From Salivita marina (GTDB taxonomy: Bacteria > Pseudomonadota > Gammaproteobacteria > Pseudomonadales > Azotimanducaceae): a stretch of 64,000 nucleotides of DNA. The notes below the pieces were generated by a model. The model did not search any database, was not told the origin of the DNA, and saw nothing but the letters and a program-made list of their open reading frames with translations. Numbering within the stretch: position 1 is the stretch's first letter; each line of letters opens with the position of its first letter. The stretch lies in the NCBI GenBank assembly GCA_038144425.1, contig JAYQNS010000003.1:709544-773543 (forward strand), given 5' to 3'. Shown here piece after piece: positions 57,996-64,000 of this stretch. A program made the position numbers and the translations under genes.

Positions 57996-58832
57996 ATGAA
58001 TAGTTTAGCGGGACAAAAGAGTCGAATTAGCGAGGGGGAGCTCGCATCGTTGCGCGCCGGGTTAGAGCACCACGGCGTCGGGGTGCTACCGGGCTTTATC
58101 CCTCCAGCCCTTTGTGACGCCGCCCGCGGCGCCATCGACGACCATTTGGGCATCACCACGGACCCGGCCAGCTGGTATCGCCACAAACCGGCGGCGGATG
58201 GATTACTGCCCCTCCATCATCCGCAGGCCTTCTGGGATATCCGCCAGCACCGGCCACTCTATGAGGTCTTCCGGGCCCTCATTGCCACGCCCTTTCTCTG
58301 GGTTTCCATGGATCGGGGCAGCTTCAAGGCTCCCTTCCGCCACAGCCATCCCCGGGCGCGCAACGATGCGCCCTTCCATTGGGAAATGGACCCCCGGCGT
58401 CCGGAGCGGCGCCTTCAGGCCATGATCTACCTGGAAACCTGCCGGGCGGACCAGGGCCCCTTCCGCTGCGTGCCTGGGCTGTTCCGTCAGCTCGAAGCCT
58501 GGCGGGCGGTCTACGGCGTCGAGCCCTTCCCCGCGGATCGCATCCGCGCCGAGCAAATCCTCGACATCACGGGTACGAAGGGGAGCCTCCTAGTGTGGGA
58601 TGCGCGGCTCCCCGCAGGCAGCGCTTTAAACCGTAGCCCCGTACCGCGCTACAGCATGATGGTTACCATGCTACCGGAGGGAGACGAGGAGCGCCGGGCC
58701 CAGCGCATCGACGACTTCGAAGCCCAGCGCGCCCCGGCCTGGCTCCGGGATGGCAAATCCGTCAGCGAAGACCACGGCCCCTTGGCGCTGACCGAGCTTG
58801 GGGAACAGCTTCTCGGGCGGAAACCCTGGTAG
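57996..58832 (+). CDS. Phytanoyl-CoA dioxygenase (PhyH)-like protein, one iron ligand missing
   Basis: 278 residues with the double-stranded beta-helix layout of PhyH/ectoine hydroxylase-type proteins: GVGVLPGFIPPALCDAARGAI at the start, FHWEMDPRRP at the usual first His-x-Asp place, MIYLETCRADQGPFRCVPGL, and LLVWDARLPAGSALNRSPVPRY where the second His would be expected. Here the motif reads AGSALN in place of the usual HGSxxN, and His-Asp are spaced by three residues, so iron binding is doubtful. Function unknown. Confidence 0.8.
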   Translation: MNSLAGQKSRISEGELASLRAGLEHHGVGVLPGFIPPALCDAARGAIDDHLGITTDPASWYRHKPAADGLLPLHHPQAFWDIRQHRPLYEVFRALIATPFLWVSMDRGSFKAPFRHSHPRARNDAPFHWEMDPRRPERRLQAMIYLETCRADQGPFRCVPGLFRQLEAWRAVYGVEPFPADRIRAEQILDITGTKGSLLVWDARLPAGSALNRSPVPRYSMMVTMLPEGDEERRAQRIDDFEAQRAPAWLRDGKSVSEDHGPLALTELGEQLLGRKPW

Positions 58833-58846
58833 CGCTTCAGGCAGCC

Positions 58847-60091
58847 CTAGGCCGCTCGAATCCAGAACACCGCCACCACAGCCCCAAGCATGGCCAGGAC
58901 CCCCAAGCCGCCCCAGATCGCCAGGTAGGGCGGCGGCCGCAGGGTCCTATCCTCGATCAGCCGGTTTACGCAGTACCAGTTCAGGCCGTAGAGCAAGGGC
59001 GCCACGGCAAGGCTCACGACGCCCACCCACTGCACGAGGGTCACGGGGTTGGGGAACAGAGTGTTCGCCGCGATGGCCACGAGAAAAATCGCCGCCATAA
59101 AGCCCCAGTAGGTGCCCTGCCCCGCCACCCAGCGCTGCTCCGGGAGTAGCTCCCGGAGCAGCATGGCAAAGGTGCGGGGAAAACCGTCCATTACGGAATA
59201 CGCCGTGGAGAAGAGCGCCAGGAAGGCCGCCAGCAAGAACAGAGGCAGCATCCAGGACCCGAGTACCTCGGTGTAGATCTCCGAGAGCGTGAGGGCCACG
59301 TCAATCCCCTGGGGCACAATGCCTCGGGGCCTCAGCAGCTCCGCTCCTAGGGCCACGAAGATCACGGCCAGAAGCGCCGACACCCCGTAGCCCACGAGCA
59401 AATCAAAGCGCCCCTTGGCCAGGGCCTGAGCCCGGGTCGAGCCATCGGCCAGCCAGGCTTTTTCGTGCTCCAGCGCCCAGAGGGAATGCCAGATCGCCAC
59501 GTTGATACCCGTGGGCATAATGCCGAGGATCGCCGCCGCCAAAAGCCCGGACCCCGCCGGCACCTGGGGCACCACCATCTGACCCCACTCCCCCGCAGAC
59601 GGCAGGGCCACGGAAAAGGCCAGCACGCTAATGAGGACCAGCACCCCCATGGCGCCCTTGCTGATGACCTCCAACGCCTGGTAGCGCCCGAAGATCAGCA
59701 GAGCGACGATGACCACGCCGATAATGACGGTCCAGGCGCCGAGGGTGAGCCCGGCGAACACGGCGTGGAGGATCGCTGCGGTAATGGCGAGTGTCCCCGC
59801 CAAGATGGTGAACCCCTGAAGCATCGTGGTGCCCAGGAAGGCCCAGACCGCCCACTGCTTCGGGCCCGGAACCCGACCATAGCCGTGGATGAGGGAATGA
59901 CCTGTGGCCAATGCGTAGCGCGGGCCGTACTCAAAGGCCGGATACTTGAACACGTGGGCTAGGAGCACGAGCCACACCAGCCCGTAGCCGAAGCGGGCTC
60001 CGGCGACCGGGCTCAGCACCAGGTGGCTGGTGCCGATGGCCGTGGCTGCCATGATCATGCCCGGGCCCAGGCTTTTCATCCGCGCGAGCAT
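58847..60091 (-). CDS. Nramp-fold transporter lacking canonical metal-site residues
   Basis: 414 residues, about eleven membrane segments, LeuT-fold Nramp family by overall pattern (GPGMIMAATAIGTSHLVLSPVAGARFGYGLVW opening, FKYPAFEYGPRYALATGHSLIHGY). Helix 1 has GTSHL where metal transporters have DPGN, and helix 6 reads GIMPTGINVAIWHSL where they have MPH. So divalent-metal transport is unlikely; it may carry another solute. ATG lies 2 bp after the amidohydrolase stop, indicating an operon. Confidence 0.82.
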   Translation of the reverse strand: MLARMKSLGPGMIMAATAIGTSHLVLSPVAGARFGYGLVWLVLLAHVFKYPAFEYGPRYALATGHSLIHGYGRVPGPKQWAVWAFLGTTMLQGFTILAGTLAITAAILHAVFAGLTLGAWTVIIGVVIVALLIFGRYQALEVISKGAMGVLVLISVLAFSVALPSAGEWGQMVVPQVPAGSGLLAAAILGIMPTGINVAIWHSLWALEHEKAWLADGSTRAQALAKGRFDLLVGYGVSALLAVIFVALGAELLRPRGIVPQGIDVALTLSEIYTEVLGSWMLPLFLLAAFLALFSTAYSVMDGFPRTFAMLLRELLPEQRWVAGQGTYWGFMAAIFLVAIAANTLFPNPVTLVQWVGVVSLAVAPLLYGLNWYCVNRLIEDRTLRPPPYLAIWGGLGVLAMLGAVVAVFWIRAA

Positions 60092-60093
60092 GG

Positions 60094-61077
60094 CTAAAGG
60101 TTATTCAAGATCGACCGGGCCGTACCGGAGAAGATCTGGGCCTTCTCCCGCTCCGGGATGGTGAGGGCCTCGATGGAGCTCACGGCGCGCTCGATGTTTC
60201 CCAGCAGGTGGGGATGATCGCTCCCCATCACCATGTGATCCGTGCCCACCTGATCCCGAAGCATATTCAGCGTATGGGGGCTGAAGGTCACCGTGTCGTA
60301 GTAGAGCTTTTTCAAATACACGCTCGGGAGCTCATCGATGAACTCTCGGCACTCGGCGAAGTCCCGAAAGCCGTTATCCATGCGCTCCATGAGCCAGGGA
60401 ATAACGCCCCCGGCGTGGCCGATGATCCAGCGGATATTCGGCAAATCGCGCAGCATCCCGGAGTAGCAGAGCCGCGCCGTGGCCAGGGCCGTATCGCTCG
60501 GGAAGCCAAGGATGGGACCCAGCACGAACTCCTGATAGGCCTCGGGGTTCGCCGGCAGCATGGGGTGGATGAAGATGCACAGGTTCCGCCGGTTCGCCTC
60601 CTCAAAAAAGGGCCGGTAGGCCAGATCGGTAAGTGCCTTACCGCCGATGTTACTGAGCAGCACCACGCCGTTGAGCTTCAGCTCATCTAAGGCCCGCTCG
60701 AGCTCCTTCAGCGCCGCATCGGGATCGTCCATGGGGATGGAGGCAAAGCCCTTGAAGCGCGTGGGATAGGTGGCGATGAGTTCCGCGTAGGCGTCGTTCA
60801 CCATGCGAGCCACGGCGGCCTGGTCCTTCGCTTCCGCAAAGAACACGTTCGGCGTAGACAGGGACACCACCTGTACGTCGATGCCCACGGCGTCCATGGC
60901 CTCGAGGCGAAGCTTGGGGTCCGTCATGGGCGGGGTAATGCCAAAGAAGCGCGCGCCCTTGTACTTGATGATGGTGCGCCCCGTGGGATCTTCCCCGAAG
61001 GCGAACTCCCCGCCCCGGGCCCGGATCTGGTCGAAGAACACCTCGGGGTAGTAATGCGTGTGTAGATCGAATCTCAC
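60094..61077 (-). CDS. ACMSD-type amidohydrolase/decarboxylase
   Basis: 327 residues, metal-dependent TIM-barrel of the amidohydrolase_2 group. Ligands: His-x-His in LHTHYYP at the N-terminus, His in CIFIHPML, His in IIGHAGG and Asp in VMGSDHPHLLG. This layout fits 2-amino-3-carboxymuconate-semialdehyde or related carboxylate decarboxylases acting on aromatic breakdown products. GTG start with AAGGAG upstream. Likely co-transcribed with the Nramp-like transporter, which may import its substrate. Confidence 0.88.
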   Translation of the reverse strand: MRFDLHTHYYPEVFFDQIRARGGEFAFGEDPTGRTIIKYKGARFFGITPPMTDPKLRLEAMDAVGIDVQVVSLSTPNVFFAEAKDQAAVARMVNDAYAELIATYPTRFKGFASIPMDDPDAALKELERALDELKLNGVVLLSNIGGKALTDLAYRPFFEEANRRNLCIFIHPMLPANPEAYQEFVLGPILGFPSDTALATARLCYSGMLRDLPNIRWIIGHAGGVIPWLMERMDNGFRDFAECREFIDELPSVYLKKLYYDTVTFSPHTLNMLRDQVGTDHMVMGSDHPHLLGNIERAVSSIEALTIPEREKAQIFSGTARSILNNL

Positions 61078-61261
61078 TGCCCGCTCCTTTCATGTTGATG
61101 CCGCGATGCTCGCCCGAGGGCCCTTCGCCTGCAAGGGTGCTTGGTGAAAAAACCAAGGGGATCGGGGCGGGCCGGGGGGGGGTCGGAGCCGGAGGGCGAT
61201 GCCGGCAAGTCTTGCGCCCGGGAACGGGGATCGGGAATGACCTTTTTGGGCGAAATTCTAG

Positions 61262-61398
61262 GTATCTACATGAACGCCGAAATAGTGGGTTAGCGCATGC
61301 CAGTATTAGGGTTTAAGCCGGCAAAAGTGGGTTTCGACAGCATTCTGGGGGCTAACCGGGCGCAAGAGTGGAGCTATTCCCAGATCGCATGTGTCTAC
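61262..61398 (+). repeat. Repeat block A (three ~42-bp motif units)
   Basis: Begins at GTATCTAC and ends at GTGTCTAC. Contains three related cores: GCCGAAATAGTGGGT (61276), GCCGGCAAAAGTGGGT (61317) and GGGCGCAAGAGTGGAG (61358), their GTGGG parts 42 and 41 bp apart. Matches block B unit by unit in the same orientation. Confidence 0.7.
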
Positions 61399-61526
61399 AA
61401 AACGTTTAAAACGTCTGTCGCCCAAGAGCGCTTGAAAACCCACCTGTGGGCGTACTCGCGCGCCCAACAGTGATGATTTCAGCAGAAATCCAAAGGGGTC
61501 GTGGATCCCTCTTTTGAGGGTCCCGT

Positions 61527-61666
61527 TGTGTATTTCTTTTACGCCTAAATGGTGGGTTTCTCAGGTCGAACTCCCGCAGGTTTCGGAAGCAAAGTGGGTA
61601 CGCTAGACGGAATTCTGCGCCGAACCCGGCAACAAATGGGGCCATTCCAAAGCGGAATGTGTCTAC
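61527..61666 (+). repeat. Repeat block B (three ~42-bp motif units)
   Basis: Second copy of block A, about 268 bp downstream, ending again at GTGTCTAC. Cores: GCCTAAATGGTGGGT (61543), GGAAGCAAAGTGGGT (61585) and CCGGCAACAAATGGGG (61626), with GTGGG parts 42 and 42 bp apart. The third unit shares CCATTCC/CTATTCC and ATGTGTCTAC with block A. Two weaker copies (61417-61432, 61459-61475) lie between the blocks. Confidence 0.7.
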
Positions 61667-61734
61667 CTAGAAAACCCGGCAACCGGGCAGTCCCAGGTCC
61701 AGTCCGCCCCCCCCCGGCCCCAGGGCGCGCCCAC

Positions 61735-61761
61735 AAAAAAGCCCCGGCGAACCGGGGCTTT
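61735..61761 (-). terminator. Rho-independent terminator of acyl-CoA dehydrogenase gene
   Basis: Perfect stem GCCCCGG-CGAA-CCGGGGC (61741-61758) with six A on its left, which read as a T6 tract on the minus strand, 27 bp past the stop codon of the dehydrogenase gene. Confidence 0.9.
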
Positions 61762-61788
61762 CGAAAGCACACGAGGCGCGAAAGAGAC

Positions 61789-63036
61789 CTACCAGAGATC
61801 GTACTTCTGCACCTCGGCACGCCCCACCACCATGTGGTGAACCTCGTCCGGACCATCGGCAAAGCGCAGGTGACGCATGTCCGTGTAGAGCCCTGGGAGA
61901 GGCGACCACTGGGAAATGCCGGTCGCGCCATGCATCTGGATAGCGTCGTCGATGATCTCGCAGACTTTCTCCGGAACCATGGCCTTGACGGCAGAGACGT
62001 AGACCCGCGCTTCCTTGTTCCCCAGCACATCCATGGCCTTCGCGGCTTGAAGCACCATGAGGCGCATGGCGTCGATCTCAATGCGGGCCCGGGAGATCTT
62101 TTCGAGGTTGCCGCCGAGCTTGGCGATGGGCTTACCGAAGGCTTCCCGGGTGGCGGAGCGCTTCACCATGAGTTCGAGGGCGCGCTCGGCCTTCCCGATG
62201 GACCGCATGCAGTGGTGAATACGGCCCGGGCCCAGGCGCACCTGGCTGATTTCGAAGCCCCGCCCTTCCCCGAGGAGAATGTTCTCTTTGGGGACGCGCA
62301 CGTTATTGAAGCGGATGTGCATGTGACCCCGCGGGGCGTGGTCGTGGCCGAAGACCTGCATGCCCTCGAGGATTTCCACCCCCGGGGTATCCTTCGGAAC
62401 CAAAATCTGCGACTGCTGTTGATGCGGCGGACCATTGGGGTCGGTCTTCACCATGACAATCATGATCTTGCACCGGGGGTCGCCGGCGCCGGAGATGTAG
62501 AACTTCTCGCCGTTGATGACGTACTCATCGCCCTCAAGCACCGCGGAGGTGCTGATGTTTCGTGCGTCGGAGGACGGCAGGGCCGGCTCGGTCATGGCGT
62601 AGGCAGAGCGGATCTCGCCGTTCAGCAAAGGCTCCAGCCACTGTTTCTTCTGCTCGGGAGTGCCAACCCGCTCCAGCACTTCCATGTTCCCCGTATCCGG
62701 GGCGCTGCAGTTCAGGGACTCGGACGCGAGCGGAGACTTGCCCAGCTCCACGGCGATGTAGGCATAGTCGAGGTTGGTCAGACCGTCGCCGTACTCGCTA
62801 TCAGGCAGGAAGAAGTTCCACAGGCCACTGGCCTTGGCCGCGTTCTTGGCGCCTTCCAGCAGCTCAAGCTGCCGGGGATGCCAGGACCAGCGATCGGTCT
62901 TTTCCTTGTCGAGGGCGTGAAACTCCTCGGTGATGGGATCGACGTGATCCCGGATGTGGGCCTTCACCGCATCCATGAGAGGCTGGGCCTCCTCGGACAT
63001 GGCCAGTTGGAACAGATCGGCATTCAAAGCGCTCAT
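61789..63036 (-). CDS. Acyl-CoA dehydrogenase (ACAD10/11-like)
   Basis: FAD enzyme introducing the alpha-beta double bond in acyl-CoAs. 415 residues: N-terminal helical domain (VKAHIRDHVDPITEEFHALD), middle beta domain with AYAMTEPALPSSDARNI and NGEKFYISGAGDPRC, C-terminal helices with RATREAFGKPI-type SATREAFGKPIAKLGG and AIQMHGATGISQWSPL. The MTEP..PSSDA form and length match the ACAD10/11-like group of broad bacterial enzymes. Single gene with its own terminator. Confidence 0.94.
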   Translation of the reverse strand: MSALNADLFQLAMSEEAQPLMDAVKAHIRDHVDPITEEFHALDKEKTDRWSWHPRQLELLEGAKNAAKASGLWNFFLPDSEYGDGLTNLDYAYIAVELGKSPLASESLNCSAPDTGNMEVLERVGTPEQKKQWLEPLLNGEIRSAYAMTEPALPSSDARNISTSAVLEGDEYVINGEKFYISGAGDPRCKIMIVMVKTDPNGPPHQQQSQILVPKDTPGVEILEGMQVFGHDHAPRGHMHIRFNNVRVPKENILLGEGRGFEISQVRLGPGRIHHCMRSIGKAERALELMVKRSATREAFGKPIAKLGGNLEKISRARIEIDAMRLMVLQAAKAMDVLGNKEARVYVSAVKAMVPEKVCEIIDDAIQMHGATGISQWSPLPGLYTDMRHLRFADGPDEVHHMVVGRAEVQKYDLW

Positions 63037-63113
63037 GCACTCCCCCCGAAGTGGATTAAGAAACTCAGCCGCTTTGATACCACAGGCGCCGGCGAGAAGC
63101 GAAGGCAGGCCCC

Positions 63114-63725
63114 CTACTCACCCTTCGGCAACCCCAACAGCTCGAGGGCGAGGCGCTCCCCTTCCGGGCGATCGGGGGATGGCATGGGCTCCCCGGTGGC
63201 GAGGCACGCCTTAAAACGCTCAAGCCAGGGAAAGGGCGTCGCGAAGTACTCAGGCTCGTCGGGAGCAGGGGGCGGCTCGACCGCAGGCTCGACCCCGGCA
63301 GGCTCTACCACGGCAAGCGGTTCCGCAGCAGGCTCTGCCCGCGCACAGCGCCCCGCCTCGAAGCCCTCGTGCCAGGCGCGATCGCGAACGCGCCCGTGCA
63401 CCGCAGAAGGCGTCGCCCAGACCCAAAGACGCTGCAGCCGGCCGCTCCAGCTTCGGAACCGGGGATAGGGCCCGCCGATCACCTCGAAGGTGGGCCTGGA
63501 CGCGGTCGTCTCTCGCGTTTCCTCCACCGTGGTGAGGTTGGGTCGAGGCTTTGGCGCATGGCCCTGCCTTGAAGTGCCCGGCCCCGCGAGGGGAATGAGC
63601 ACGAGGCGCTCTCCCTCCCGGCGTACCAGCACAGCGGTCGCCTCCAAGTGGAAGGCCGGTGGGATCACCACGCTCTCGACGCCCTGGCGCTGGATCACCC
63701 GCGTTATTCGTTCCGTCCGCTTCAT
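63114..63725 (-). CDS. Hypothetical protein with Pro/Glu/Ala linker, 203 residues
   Basis: ATG at 63725 with AGGGAGG just upstream. Three parts: an N-terminal basic region with VVIPPAFHLEATAVLVRREGERLVLIPL that looks like a small beta domain, a central GGPYPRFRSWSGRLQRLWVWATPS segment, and a C-terminal Glu/Pro/Ala linker ahead of a short helical end (FPWLERFKACLATGEPMPSPD). No signal or membrane helix. I do not recognise it. 77 bp upstream of the dehydrogenase on the same strand. Confidence 0.65.
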   Translation of the reverse strand: MKRTERITRVIQRQGVESVVIPPAFHLEATAVLVRREGERLVLIPLAGPGTSRQGHAPKPRPNLTTVEETRETTASRPTFEVIGGPYPRFRSWSGRLQRLWVWATPSAVHGRVRDRAWHEGFEAGRCARAEPAAEPLAVVEPAGVEPAVEPPPAPDEPEYFATPFPWLERFKACLATGEPMPSPDRPEGERLALELLGLPKGE

Positions 63726-63728
63726 CAC

Positions 63729-64000
63729 ACACCCTCCCTGTAGAGGGCCGCGGGGTGCGGCCCCGGTGATGTCGGACGATTAAGCTCACTAAAAAGTTAC
63801 GGGGCTTGGCAAGGGCTTTCGCAAATAACGCACACGAATTCCGGATCGCGCTGCGGAAGCCCATCCGGCGAAACGCCTAAGGGCCTGTTTTATAGCGATT
63901 TTAGCGAATAAAAATTAGTTACTTTTTTAAAAATTATCTTTTTGAAACCCCTCAAAGCGCTCGTTTAGCAGGGCGTTTTTTTCGTATGCAGATGACGCCA
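63729..64000. other. Non-coding end region with AT-rich block
   Basis: No gene visible. 63885-63955 is strikingly AT-rich for this chromosome (runs such as TTTTTTAAAAATTAT) and probably holds the promoter of the hypothetical gene or of one beyond the window. A T7 tract follows an imperfect GCGCT/AGGGCG pairing near 63956-63982, too weak to call a terminator. Confidence 0.5.

Larger units (their letters stand above)
61078..61788. other. 710-bp gene-free region with repeats
   Basis: No credible open reading frame on either strand. The left part (61078-61240) holds the amidohydrolase upstream region. From about 61242 to 61680 base composition drops and the sequence is built of degenerate copies of a GCAAAAGTGGGT-like motif (see the two repeat entries). 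A C9 tract lies at 61707-61715 and the acyl-CoA dehydrogenase terminator at the right end. No transposase remnant could be read. Confidence 0.7.

Noticed and set aside
61262..61666. Possible CRISPR array in the repeat region
   Set aside because: Repeat cores are too degenerate, period is about 42 bp with no conserved spacer pattern, and no cas genes are near.
61549..63468. Plus-strand open frame of 639 codons opposite the acyl-CoA dehydrogenase
   Set aside because: It is the antisense of a clear dehydrogenase and the adjoining hypothetical gene; open only because of high G+C codon bias. No domain, no ribosome site.

Overview
The window reads as chromosomal DNA of a G+C-rich (about two thirds by eye) free-living gammaproteobacterium. 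ZipA, a full SMC rather than MukB, the System I cytochrome c maturation set, UbiG, TesB, RarD and a textbook gammaproteobacterial Zur box all point that way. Genus is not resolvable by eye. There is no phage, integrase, intact transposase or CRISPR array; almost everything is housekeeping or metabolic.

Layout. (1) 1-7950, minus strand: smc-zipA-ligA, then a lytic-transglycosylase lipoprotein and a secreted amidase cut by the window edge. (2) 8083-19213, minus strand: one dense gene train of a DUF481 protein, two TIGR04283/TIGR04282-type sugar-transfer proteins, a rhomboid protease, methionine aminopeptidase and a complete ccmABCDEFGHI operon including the small ccmD. (3) 19410-28287: small lipoprotein, tRNA-Arg(CCT), a FecR-domain protein with a 27-bp tandem repeat, DUF4396 and a two-cysteine secreted protein, an RND pump with its adaptor, an acyltransferase-like protein and a DUF3014 protein. 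(4) 28426-33421: asnS and two half-size ABC exporters. (5) 33418-40795: a zinc-type TonB receptor facing hisI-cysS-FAD protein-unknown-esterase across a near-perfect Zur operator; this looks like a zinc-starvation locus. (6) 40806-51559: HNH nuclease, RarD, EVE protein, iron-sulfur photolyase, ubiG, nei, glutathione peroxidase, tesB, peroxiredoxin, M20 peptidase, Nudix hydrolase and a tandem universal stress protein, rich in damage and oxidative-stress functions. (7) 51653-57758: manA, a methyltransferase and the glycolate oxidase operon glcDEF. (8) 57996-64000: PhyH-like protein lacking a metal ligand, a divergent Nramp-like transporter paired with an ACMSD-type amidohydrolase, a 710-bp gene-free stretch with an unusual repeat element, an acyl-CoA dehydrogenase and an unknown protein.

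Quality warning. Thirteen otherwise well-preserved genes between 18.5 and 56.3 kb carry single-base frame breaks (17 in total), mostly one base missing from runs of 4-5 C or G. Each can be rejoined into a normal-length protein. This looks like homopolymer error in the assembly rather than gene decay, so these are annotated as single genes spanning the break, with the break position noted.

The two most interesting regions are the Zur-controlled cluster at 33.4-40.8 kb and the paired ~137-bp repeat blocks with an internal ~42-bp period at 61.26-61.67 kb.
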